Positions 8,737 to 16,332 of a stretch of DNA of 40,969 nucleotides are shown piece after piece; within the stretch, counting starts at the first letter, position 1; each line of letters starts with the position of its first letter. The translations under genes were made by a program, and so were the position numbers. The notes under the pieces are model-generated. The model did no database searches, was not told the DNA's origin, and worked only from the letters and a program-made list of their open reading frames with translations. Source of the stretch: Bacteroidales bacterium (lineage in GTDB: Bacteria > Bacteroidota > Bacteroidia > Bacteroidales > UBA932); assembly GCA_017548985.1 (NCBI GenBank), contig JAFYYW010000034.1:1-40969 (forward strand), written 5' to 3'.

Positions 8737-10368
8737 ATGTCAGAGAAACACCTTCTTCTTGGAGATGAGGCGCTGGCTCTGGGGGCCTTACATGCCGGTC
8801 TTTCTGGCGTGTATGCCTATCCTGGCACCCCATCCACTGAGATCACAGAGTTTATCCAGAACCATCCGCTCACCAAGGAGCGCGGCATCCACAGCGAATG
8901 GTGCGCGAATGAGAAGACCGCGATGGAGGCGGCCCTCGGAGTGTCGTATGCCGGCAAAAGAGCCCTGGTCTGCATGAAGCACGTGGGAATGAACGTTTGC
9001 GCGGACGCGTTTGTCAATTCCGCTGTCACTGGCGCTAATGGCGGTCTGGTCATCGCAGCTTGTGACGATCCTTCGCAACATTCCTCCCAGAATGAGCAAG
9101 ACTCCCGTTTCTATGCGGACTTCGCCATGATGCCTTGTTTCGAACCGTCCAACCAGCAGGAAACGTATGATATGGTCCGGGAGGCATTTGATTACTCAGA
9201 GGCAAACCATATCCCGGTACTGATGAGGTTGACCACCAGGATGGCGCACTCCCGCGCGGTGGTCCAGGCGACAGACGGATCTCCCCGCCAGGAGAATGAG
9301 ATGCGCTTTCCTCCCAAAGACAGGGAGAGATTCTGGGTCACCTTACCGGGTATATCCCGTGTCAGGGTAAAGGAACTAGCTGAAGATCAGCATAGATTCC
9401 GTCATGATTCGGAAGAATCTGATGACAACAGATATATTGACGGCCCTGACCACAGGCTTGGAATAGTGACTTGCGGAATCGCTTACAATTATCTGATGGA
9501 GTGTTTCCCGGGAGAATGTGCTCACCCGGTTCTCAAAGTCACCCGATATCCTTTCCCGAACGCACTTCTCAAGCGGATGACAGCCTCATGCGACACCATC
9601 CTGGTGATTGAGGAAGGCCAGCCTATCATTGAGGAGAGGTTGAGGGGGCTGCTCTATGATGAGACCCGCGGGAATGGCTTCGTGAGAGTCTCGGGCCGCC
9701 TGGACGGAACCCTGCCGCGTACCGGGGAACTTAATCCGGATCTTGTGCGGAAAGCTCTCGGGATGGGTTCCCTGGAAGTGTTCCCTGAGGCTAAAACCAC
9801 TGTTCCCAGACCTCCGGCACTCTGCCAGGGTTGTGGCCACCGGGACTTCTATACCGCTCTCAACAACGTCCTCCGCAAATATGACGGGGCAAGGGTTTTC
9901 GGTGATATAGGTTGTTACACTCTCGGTTACATGCCTCCTTTCCACGCTATTCATTCCTGTGTCGAGATGGGCGCGTCCTTGACTATGGCGATAGGCGCCG
10001 CCAACTCGGGAGTATGGCCTTCCGTAGGTGTCATCGGAGACTCGACCTTCACGCATAGCGGTATGACAGGCCTGTTGGACGCGGTCAATTTCGGCGCGGA
10101 TATCACCTTGTGCATCTCTGATAACCTGACCACTGGCATGACCGGAGGCCAGGATTCGGCCGGTACGGGAAAGATTGAGGCGATTTGCGCCGCGATAGGG
10201 GTGGCTCCGGAACACATCCGGACGATTATACCTCTTCCAAAAAACTATCCTGAGATGGAGAAAGTGATCGAGGAAGAGATTAATTACCATGGTGTCTCGG
10301 TGGTCGTCTGCCGTCGCGAGTGTATCCAGACCGCCAAGCGACACGCCGCCGCGGCTAAAGCTAAGTGA
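8737..10368 (+). CDS. iorA: Indolepyruvate:ferredoxin oxidoreductase alpha subunit, short form
   Basis: A 543-residue thiamine-pyrophosphate enzyme. The N-terminal half is the pyruvate-ferredoxin-oxidoreductase Pyr-type domain (AYPGTPSTEI at about 27-36, NEKTAMEAALG). The C-terminal half is the TPP-binding domain: CQGCGHRDFY, the GDIGCYTLG loop, GDSTFTHSG, and DNLTTGMTGGQ for Mg-TPP binding. It decarboxylates aryl-pyruvates oxidatively to aryl-acetyl-CoA, reducing ferredoxin. Archaeal-type IorA carries a C-terminal ferredoxin domain with two 4Fe-4S Cys clusters. Here the protein stops soon after the TPP domain (VVVCRRECIQTAK) and no CxxCxxC series is present. The iorB ATG lies 2 nt after the stop. 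The following aminotransferase and CoA-transferase support a role in aromatic amino acid breakdown. Confidence 0.93.
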   Translation: MSEKHLLLGDEALALGALHAGLSGVYAYPGTPSTEITEFIQNHPLTKERGIHSEWCANEKTAMEAALGVSYAGKRALVCMKHVGMNVCADAFVNSAVTGANGGLVIAACDDPSQHSSQNEQDSRFYADFAMMPCFEPSNQQETYDMVREAFDYSEANHIPVLMRLTTRMAHSRAVVQATDGSPRQENEMRFPPKDRERFWVTLPGISRVRVKELAEDQHRFRHDSEESDDNRYIDGPDHRLGIVTCGIAYNYLMECFPGECAHPVLKVTRYPFPNALLKRMTASCDTILVIEEGQPIIEERLRGLLYDETRGNGFVRVSGRLDGTLPRTGELNPDLVRKALGMGSLEVFPEAKTTVPRPPALCQGCGHRDFYTALNNVLRKYDGARVFGDIGCYTLGYMPPFHAIHSCVEMGASLTMAIGAANSGVWPSVGVIGDSTFTHSGMTGLLDAVNFGADITLCISDNLTTGMTGGQDSAGTGKIEAICAAIGVAPEHIRTIIPLPKNYPEMEKVIEEEINYHGVSVVVCRRECIQTAKRHAAAAKAK

Positions 10369-10370
10369 TT

Positions 10371-10952
10371 ATGAAAAAAGACATTATACTCTCAGGCGTC
10401 GGAGGCCAAGGTATCCTCTCGATAGCCACGGTGATCGGAAAGGCCGCATTGGCGGATAACCTCCATCTGAAGCAGGCTGAGGTCCACGGAATGAGCCAAA
10501 GAGGAGGAGATGTGCAGAGTAACCTCCGCCTCTCGACAGATCCGATATTCAGCGACCTTATCCCGAAAGGGGAGTGCGACCTTATTCTTTCTTTGGAGCC
10601 GATGGAAGCCCTGAGATACCTTCCCTGGCTTTCCGAGGATGGATGGGTAGTGACCAATTCAACCCCTCTCGTGAATATCCCCAATTACCCCCCGCTCGAG
10701 GATATCTTGGCCGAGTTGCGCTCGGTCCGGAATCTTGTCGTGCTTGATTGCGACGCCGCGGCTCGTTCCATCGGCTCGCCTCGCGGGGCGAATATGGTCC
10801 TTCTAGGCGCCGCCGCCACAGCGCTCGGCGATATCCTTGATTCCCGGAAGCTGAAAGATGGGATAGCCGGGGTCTTCTCCAGGAAGGGTGAGGCTGTGGT
10901 CACCGCGAATGTGGCCGCCTTTGAGGCTGGCCAGGAGTTGTCAAAAAAATGA
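10371..10952 (+). CDS. iorB: Indolepyruvate:ferredoxin oxidoreductase beta subunit
   Basis: 193 residues from ATG 10371; an in-frame GTG at 10365 overlaps the iorA stop and is less likely. This is the pyruvate-ferredoxin-oxidoreductase gamma-type domain: GVGGQGIL nucleotide-binding-like loop near the N-terminus, then the characteristic EVHGMSQRGG motif (about 42-51). Length matches known IorB (about 190-200). It forms the IorAB complex with the preceding gene product and completes the CoA-binding side of the active site. Tight spacing on both sides (2 nt before, 4 nt after) makes it the second cistron of a four-gene operon. Confidence 0.93.
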   Translation: MKKDIILSGVGGQGILSIATVIGKAALADNLHLKQAEVHGMSQRGGDVQSNLRLSTDPIFSDLIPKGECDLILSLEPMEALRYLPWLSEDGWVVTNSTPLVNIPNYPPLEDILAELRSVRNLVVLDCDAAARSIGSPRGANMVLLGAAATALGDILDSRKLKDGIAGVFSRKGEAVVTANVAAFEAGQELSKK

Positions 10953-10956
10953 GATT

Positions 10957-12276
10957 ATGAGAGCGATAGACAAATCATCCATGGATGATGTCCTTTCCAG
11001 CATGGACATCAAGGATCTTTCGAAAGCCACAATACGACAGTGCGTGAATACCACAAGGGAGCTTGAGAGGATCTCAGGTGAGAAGTTCGTCCATTTGGAG
11101 TTCGGTGTCCCTGGTCTCAAGGCCCCTCAGATCGGGATTGATATGCAGAAATTGGCCTTGGACGCGGGTATAGCGGCGGTTTATCCTCCGACAGGAGGTA
11201 TCCCCGAGTTCAAGTGGAACGCCTCTGCCTTCATCAATGCTTTTGTGGGTATTGGCATATCCCCTGAGTGCGTTATTCCTACGGTGGGCTCCATGCAGGC
11301 TTGTTTCAACCTGCTGATGGAATGCTCCCAGCTACATGAGGGCAGGAAAGCCGTGATTTACATCAGCCCCGGATTCCCTTCCCATTATCTCCAGGCTAAG
11401 GTTCTTGGCCTGGAGGCGCGAATCCTGGACATATATCATTACCGGGGTAAAAAGCTACGTCCCGCTTTGGAGGAGATGATGGATGACGACAAGGTCTGCG
11501 CAATCTTGTATTCCAATCCAAACAACCCGACGTGGGCTTGCCTGACGGAAGAGGAACTCAAGATCGTCGGAAACCTTTGTACCAAATACGACGTTATCGC
11601 TCTGGAGGATATGGCATACATGTGCATGGATTTCCGCAGGGACAGGTCTGTCCCGTTCTCTCCGCCATACCAGCCTACAGTAGGGCGCTACACTGACAAT
11701 TTCGCCTTGATGATCTCCGCTTCAAAGATATTCAGTTACGCTGGTGAGAGGATTGGTTTCGCGGCGATTTCCAACAAACTGTACGAAAGGGAGTATCCAA
11801 CCCTTAGAGAGCGTTATGGTATCAGCAGGTTCGGTGACAATTTCGTCCTGACTTTCATCTATATCAACTCTTCCGGCTGTTCCCGTTCGGCGCAGAACGC
11901 CATGTCCGAGATGATGGAGGCCTCGGTCAGCGGGAAGTATGACTTTGTGGAAGCGCTCAGGGAATATGCCAGGAGGGCCCACAGGGCAAAAGAGATCTTT
12001 TTCAAGCATGGGTTCAACCTTGTCTATGACAAGGATCTCGACCAGGATGTCAGCGATGGCTTCTTCTTCACTATAGGCTATGAGGGAATGTCCGGAAGCG
12101 CGCTCCTTTATGATCTGATGCGTTGCGGAATCTGCGCTATCACGTTGACAGCCACCAGGAGTGACCAGCAAGGTCTACGGGTCTGTGTGTCTATGCTTAA
12201 TTCTGAAAAGGATTTCGAGGCTCTGGACGAGCGGCTCGGCCTGTTTGTGAAATTACAGAGTGGAGACTCGGATTAA
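10957..12276 (+). CDS. PLP-dependent class I/II aminotransferase (probably aromatic)
   Basis: 439 residues from ATG 10957, 4 nt after the iorB stop. Fold-type I landmarks are present: VYPPTGGIPEFK substrate-side loop, YSNPNNPTW (the NPNNPT motif), ALEDMAYMCMD, and SASKIFSYAGERIG, where K257 should bind pyridoxal phosphate. No sequence feature fixes the substrate. Placement between iorAB and a CoA-transferase suggests that it supplies indolepyruvate, phenylpyruvate or hydroxyphenylpyruvate by transaminating aromatic amino acids. That is an inference from context; other amino acids are possible. The longer upstream frame (from 10888) runs through the end of iorB and lacks a plausible start. Confidence 0.9.
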   Translation: MRAIDKSSMDDVLSSMDIKDLSKATIRQCVNTTRELERISGEKFVHLEFGVPGLKAPQIGIDMQKLALDAGIAAVYPPTGGIPEFKWNASAFINAFVGIGISPECVIPTVGSMQACFNLLMECSQLHEGRKAVIYISPGFPSHYLQAKVLGLEARILDIYHYRGKKLRPALEEMMDDDKVCAILYSNPNNPTWACLTEEELKIVGNLCTKYDVIALEDMAYMCMDFRRDRSVPFSPPYQPTVGRYTDNFALMISASKIFSYAGERIGFAAISNKLYEREYPTLRERYGISRFGDNFVLTFIYINSSGCSRSAQNAMSEMMEASVSGKYDFVEALREYARRAHRAKEIFFKHGFNLVYDKDLDQDVSDGFFFTIGYEGMSGSALLYDLMRCGICAITLTATRSDQQGLRVCVSMLNSEKDFEALDERLGLFVKLQSGDSD

Positions 12277-12288
12277 AATAGCAGGAAT

Positions 12289-13590
12289 ATGAGATATGTT
12301 TCCGCCGACGAGGCAGTTTCTTTGGTCCGGTCTGGTGATTGGGTCTTTTTCCAGGGTAGTACCTCAGTGCCTGTGATCATCCAGGAAGCGCTCGCCAGGC
12401 GCCATGATGAGCTCAGGGACGTGAAGATCGTGTCCGGATTCAATGTGACCAAGGGTGTCGCTCCTTTCTGCAAGCCGGAGTACAAGGACTCCTTTGTCGT
12501 GAATAGCTTGTTTTTGTGCGGTGACCAGCGGGATTACGTGGCCCAGGGCTATGGAAGCCTGATTCCCGGCTTTCTAAGCGACCTGCCCGGACTAATGCGG
12601 AGGAGAGAGATACCAATCGATGTGGCCTGTATCAATTGCTCCTTGCCCGACGAGAACGGGTGGTGCAGCTACAACATATCCGCTGACCTGGCCCAGCCCG
12701 CGGTTGAGGTGGCTAGGGTGGTGATCGCGCAGGTCAACAAGAGCATCCCTTACCTGTATGGTACGGCGATGATCCACGAGAGCGCGATAACCGCCGCTGT
12801 GGAGTGTGATGATCCGCCTGTCGACATGAGGTTTGGCCCGCCGACCGAGATCGAGGCCGCCATAGGCTCACATATCGCCGCTGAGATCCCTGACGGGGCG
12901 ACTTTGCAAATCGGTGTTGGTGGCATCCCTAACGCGACTTTGAACGGCCTGATGGACCATAAGCATCTGGGACTCCACACAGAGGCGATGACTGACGGAG
13001 TGTTCCGCCTGATGCGTGCCGGAGTCATCGACAATTCGATGAAGAAATATGAGCCCGGACGCAGCGTGGCCTCTTTGGCCCTCGGTTCAAAAGAGATGTA
13101 TGAGTTTATTGACCACAACAAGGATTGTGTGTTCTTCGACGTGGGAGTCACAAATGATCCGTCCCTGATAAGGATGAATCCCAACGCTGTGGCTATAAAC
13201 TCTGCCATTGAAGTGGACTTGACTGGCCAGATATGCGCTGACAGCATCGGGGAGTTGATTTTCTCCTCTGTCGGTGGTCAGCATGATTTCATGTACGGGG
13301 CGTCATTGTCGGAAGGCGGAAAGACCTTTATAGCCATGCCATCCAGGACGGGTAAAGGGAGGGCCAAGATCGTTTCCCACCTCGCTCCCGGAGCCGGTGT
13401 GGTGACCACCAGGTTCCAGACACAATATGTGGTGACTGAATATGGTTGTGTATATCTGCGCAACAAGAATCTGGCTGAGAGGGCGAAGGCGTTGATCTCG
13501 ATCGCCCACCCTGATGACCGGGAAGAGCTTGAGCGTGAGGCCTCCAGACGCTTTGGCCTTGTGTACCACCGCTTGTCGATGATCCCTTAG
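12289..13590 (+). CDS. Acetyl-CoA hydrolase/CoA-transferase family protein
   Basis: A 433-residue class I CoA-transferase of the Cat/4-hydroxybutyrate CoA-transferase type (family length about 430-440). The two-domain fold is marked by GDWVFFQGSTSVP, GVGGIPNATL (209-218, oxyanion/CoA loop), GLHTEAMTDG and NSAIEVDLTGQ. E232 in HTE-x-x-DG lies near where the catalytic glutamate of this family falls (about 238 in the clostridial enzyme), so I take it as the likely thioester-forming residue. In context it would move CoA from an aryl-acetyl-CoA made by IorAB to acetate, releasing the aryl-acetate and conserving energy as acetyl-CoA. This is inferred; butyrate, succinate or propionate are possible partners. 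Its stop abuts that of the convergent HAD gene with no spacer. Confidence 0.9.
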   Translation: MRYVSADEAVSLVRSGDWVFFQGSTSVPVIIQEALARRHDELRDVKIVSGFNVTKGVAPFCKPEYKDSFVVNSLFLCGDQRDYVAQGYGSLIPGFLSDLPGLMRRREIPIDVACINCSLPDENGWCSYNISADLAQPAVEVARVVIAQVNKSIPYLYGTAMIHESAITAAVECDDPPVDMRFGPPTEIEAAIGSHIAAEIPDGATLQIGVGGIPNATLNGLMDHKHLGLHTEAMTDGVFRLMRAGVIDNSMKKYEPGRSVASLALGSKEMYEFIDHNKDCVFFDVGVTNDPSLIRMNPNAVAINSAIEVDLTGQICADSIGELIFSSVGGQHDFMYGASLSEGGKTFIAMPSRTGKGRAKIVSHLAPGAGVVTTRFQTQYVVTEYGCVYLRNKNLAERAKALISIAHPDDREELEREASRRFGLVYHRLSMIP

Positions 13591-14439
13591 CTACCTTTCG
13601 CCTTTGGGAATCTCCAGATGATTAAGGTCGTAATCGGCCTTGATCTTGTCTATTATGGCGCATACCACCTCGAAGGTGTGGCTTTCCTTACGGTAATCCG
13701 CCGGGACGGCGAAGCCTACTCGGCCTTGCCTCAATAACTTCCGGGCGAAGTTCTTCTTCTTAACGTTCTTGGGGTTGTAGACCGCGATGGATTGGCCTCC
13801 GAACATTGTCACGACCTTCATGCTCGGGATGTCTGTCTCACCGTCTCCGAAATAAATCATATGCGGATAGGGGATTCGCTTCTTCTCGTCCGAGACGCTC
13901 TCGTTGACCTTCTTGTTGTCGTGAGCGCTGAATATTCCTTTGCTGATCTTGAAAAGGAATTGGGTCTTGGCCGTGTAGTCAACCGCGATGCCCGGCCATA
14001 CGGCCTCGCCTTCCTCGTTGTAGATGTAGCTGCAAGCGAATATGTATTTGAACTCCGAGGCGATAGGGGAACCCTCGATGATCTCCTTCAAACCAGAGGA
14101 GTTGATATAGTGCTCGATCTTTACCCCCTTTGACTTCCCGTATTCATTGACGAGCGAGAACCATTCCTTGACCCCCTCGAAAAGCTCGATGTCCTTTCCG
14201 AATCTCCTGAGATCCTCCCTGCGGAGGGAGATTCCATTCTTTTTGGCCTCGTCACGCATCATTTTCATGTATGAAAGCACGTTGCTGGCGTCCTGTCCGA
14301 CAGCGAGCCCGTCACTCATGGTCCAGAACTCCTGAGGGGTCTTTCCTACCGCCTGGATGAACCCGAACTCCTGCATATTGCCAGGTGAAAGGGTGCCGTC
14401 GAAGTCGTAAATTAGCGCGACAATGGGTTTCTTTCTCAT
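13591..14439 (-). CDS. HAD-superfamily phosphatase, substrate unknown
   Basis: 282 residues from ATG 14439 (MRKKPIVALIYDFDGTLSPG); a start 13 codons upstream lacks support. HAD motif I is DFDGT at 12-16 with nucleophile D12 and general acid D14. A motif II-like region is HYINSSGLKEII, and motif III/IV is FGDGETDIPSMK. The cap is large, between motifs I and II (about residues 18-110), as in phosphoserine-phosphatase-like C1-cap HADs. Its substrate cannot be read from the sequence; a small phosphorylated metabolite is likely. The gene is transcribed away from the acyl-CoA synthetase and against the CoA-transferase. The C-terminal 60 residues are basic. Confidence 0.85.
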   Translation of the reverse strand: MRKKPIVALIYDFDGTLSPGNMQEFGFIQAVGKTPQEFWTMSDGLAVGQDASNVLSYMKMMRDEAKKNGISLRREDLRRFGKDIELFEGVKEWFSLVNEYGKSKGVKIEHYINSSGLKEIIEGSPIASEFKYIFACSYIYNEEGEAVWPGIAVDYTAKTQFLFKISKGIFSAHDNKKVNESVSDEKKRIPYPHMIYFGDGETDIPSMKVVTMFGGQSIAVYNPKNVKKKNFARKLLRQGRVGFAVPADYRKESHTFEVVCAIIDKIKADYDLNHLEIPKGER

Positions 14440-14498
14440 ATCATTCTCTGATTTTCGCCACAAATACGCTTGTTTCACGGATTTGCGGCATCCGACGG

Positions 14499-14506
14499 CA
14501 AAGATA
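14499..14506 (-). promoter_or_regulatory. -7 element for the HAD phosphatase gene
   Basis: On the minus strand this reads TATCTTTG, an exact TAnnTTTG match, about 60 nt upstream of the ATG at 14439. The best -33 candidate is spaced 23 nt away and is imperfect. It is in the divergent spacer shared with the acyl-CoA synthetase gene. Confidence 0.5.
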
Positions 14507-14519
14507 ACACATTAATGGA

Positions 14520-14550
14520 TTTGTATTTTCAATCATGATGACTATTTTTG
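14520..14550 (+). promoter_or_regulatory. Bacteroidota-type promoter for the acyl-CoA synthetase gene
   Basis: TTTG (14520-14523), a 19-nt spacer, then TATTTTTG (14543-14550) match the -33/-7 consensus with correct spacing. The ATG at 14572 is 21 nt beyond the -7 element. Confidence 0.7.
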
Positions 14551-14571
14551 CTCAAACGACATATCTCTATT

Positions 14572-16215
14572 ATGGATCATTACTTATATCTTCTTCAGCA
14601 GGCTACCAGGAAATTCTGGGACAAGTCCGCGCTAAACACCATCGATGGTGAGTCTTTCAATTATGCCCAGATGGCCACACTCATCGCCAAGTTCCACCTT
14701 TTCTTCGATGAGATCGGCCTTAAGAAAAGCGAGCATGTTGCCCTGTGGGCACGTAACAGCGCACGCTGGGGCATGTCTTATCTTGCCATCAACACTTATG
14801 AGGCTGTCGTTGTGCCGATATTGGCGGATTTCACACCTGAGAACGTGGAGTTCCTGCTGGATCATTCTGACAGTGTGGCCCTTCTCACCAACGCTGACAA
14901 GTTCAATAAGCTGGACATTTCCAAGAATCCTGGAATCAGGTTCGCGATGGATGTCGATAACCTGAAGATCCTGTATTGCTCGGATCCCGCCATCAAGGGA
15001 ATATGGAACAATATTGACAATCTTTTCGCCGAGAAGTATCCGGACGGGTTCGGCCCTGAGGACGTGGTCTATCCTACTGACAACTGGGACGACTTGGCAG
15101 TTATCAATTACACCTCAGGCTCAACTGGTAATCCGAAGGGTGTTATGCTGACTTACAGGAACTTCTGCGCGACGATCGAGTTCAGCCAGGTCAACAGGCC
15201 GACCAATGAGCACCAGAGGATGATTTCCATGCTGCCGATGGCCCACATGTACGGGCTCGTCACCGAGTTCATTTACCCGCTTTGCTACGGTACCTCGATT
15301 TATTGGCTCGGAAAGACACCGACTCCATCGACCTTGATGAAGGCTTTCCAGCAGGTCAAGCCTTATCAGCTGATCACCGTTCCTCTCGTGATGGAGAAGA
15401 TATTCAAATCCAAAGTCAAACCTGTCGTGGACAAGCAGCCGGTCAAATTCCTCTGCAAGGTTCCTGGCATCAGGAATATAATATTCAAGAAGATACATGA
15501 CCAGATGATTGAAGCCTTCGGAGGCGAGGTCCAGGAATTCATCCTTGGAGGAGCCCCGGTCAGCCCTGAGGTCGAGAAGTGGTTCAAGAGGATCAAACTT
15601 CCTTATATGGTCGGTTACGGCATGACGGAAGCCACTCCTCTTCTCGCCTATATCGGTTATAAGGACTATGTCGCCGGCTCATGCGGCAAGGCTGTCACTT
15701 GCGCTGATGTGCGTATCGACTCCGAGGATCCGGAGCACATCGCCGGTGAGATCCAGGCCAAGGGTGACAATATCTGCATCGGCTACTACAAGAATCCCGA
15801 GGCTTCCGCGAACGCTTTCACTGATGATGGTTACCTCAAGACAGGAGACCTTGGTATCATCGATAAGGACGGCAACATATTCATCAAAGGCCGCAGCAAG
15901 TCGATGATCCTGTCCGCGAATGGACAGAACATCTATCCTGAGGAGGTCGAGGCGATTATCAATGACCAGCCATATGTGGCTGAGTCTGTGGTGGTTGACA
16001 GGGCTTCAAAACTGGTCGCGTTGGTTTATTTCGACCAGGACGCTATAAAGAGGGATAATCTCGATGTTGAGACTGTGGCTGATCTTCCGGAGAGGGTCAG
16101 GGTCAATTCCAATAAGAAACTGCCTAATTACAGTCAGCTCACAAAGGTTGAGGTCCAGGAGACTCCTTTCGAGAAGACTCCAAAGATGTCCATCAAGCGC
16201 TTCCTTTACAAATAG
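14572..16215 (+). CDS. AMP-forming acyl-CoA synthetase (long-chain fatty acid type)
   Basis: 547 residues from ATG 14572; a TTG eight codons upstream lies inside the -7 promoter element. ANL-superfamily signatures: the P-loop INYTSGSTGNPKGVM (about 178-192), YGMTEATPL (about 349-357), KTGDLGIID with hinge region, GRSKSMILSANGQNIYPEEVE, and a C-terminal TPKMSIKRF holding the likely catalytic lysine. It activates a carboxylate with ATP and ligates CoA via an acyl-AMP. Fatty acids are the likeliest substrates. An aryl acid is possible given the aryl-acetate module 2 kb upstream, but the genes are separated by a minus-strand gene and it has its own promoter. It is followed by two hairpins before htpG. 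Confidence 0.9.
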   Translation: MDHYLYLLQQATRKFWDKSALNTIDGESFNYAQMATLIAKFHLFFDEIGLKKSEHVALWARNSARWGMSYLAINTYEAVVVPILADFTPENVEFLLDHSDSVALLTNADKFNKLDISKNPGIRFAMDVDNLKILYCSDPAIKGIWNNIDNLFAEKYPDGFGPEDVVYPTDNWDDLAVINYTSGSTGNPKGVMLTYRNFCATIEFSQVNRPTNEHQRMISMLPMAHMYGLVTEFIYPLCYGTSIYWLGKTPTPSTLMKAFQQVKPYQLITVPLVMEKIFKSKVKPVVDKQPVKFLCKVPGIRNIIFKKIHDQMIEAFGGEVQEFILGGAPVSPEVEKWFKRIKLPYMVGYGMTEATPLLAYIGYKDYVAGSCGKAVTCADVRIDSEDPEHIAGEIQAKGDNICIGYYKNPEASANAFTDDGYLKTGDLGIIDKDGNIFIKGRSKSMILSANGQNIYPEEVEAIINDQPYVAESVVVDRASKLVALVYFDQDAIKRDNLDVETVADLPERVRVNSNKKLPNYSQLTKVEVQETPFEKTPKMSIKRFLYK

Positions 16216-16219
16216 TTTT

Positions 16220-16233
16220 GTGGCAGCCGCCAC
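16220..16233 (+). other. Small GC-rich hairpin after the acyl-CoA synthetase gene
   Basis: GTGGC (16220-16224), loop AGCC, GCCAC (16229-16233): a 5-bp stem just after the stop at 16215. No T-run follows, so it may be a weak or factor-assisted 3' end rather than an intrinsic terminator. Confidence 0.35.
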
Positions 16234-16282
16234 GAGGTGACAATTTGTCAGCGATAAACGATTGGAACATATTTTGACAATC

Positions 16283-16310
16283 AAATACCGGCTGTTATCG
16301 GCCGGTATTT
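16283..16310 (+). promoter_or_regulatory. Perfect 10-bp inverted repeat upstream of htpG
   Basis: AAATACCGGC (16283-16292), an 8-nt loop, GCCGGTATTT (16301-16310). The stem is perfect and lies 22 nt before the htpG ATG. Downstream DNA is AT-rich but has no clean U-tract. It may be the 3' end of the acyl-CoA synthetase transcript, an operator, or an RNA structure in the htpG leader. It does not match the CIRCE heat-shock operator. Confidence 0.55.
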
Positions 16311-16332
16311 AGGTTATTATTAATATCAAGAT

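Noticed and set aside
16283..16310. CIRCE heat-shock operator before htpG
   Set aside because: The arms (AAATACCGGC/GCCGGTATTT) do not resemble TTAGCACTC/GAGTGCTAA and the spacer is 8 nt.
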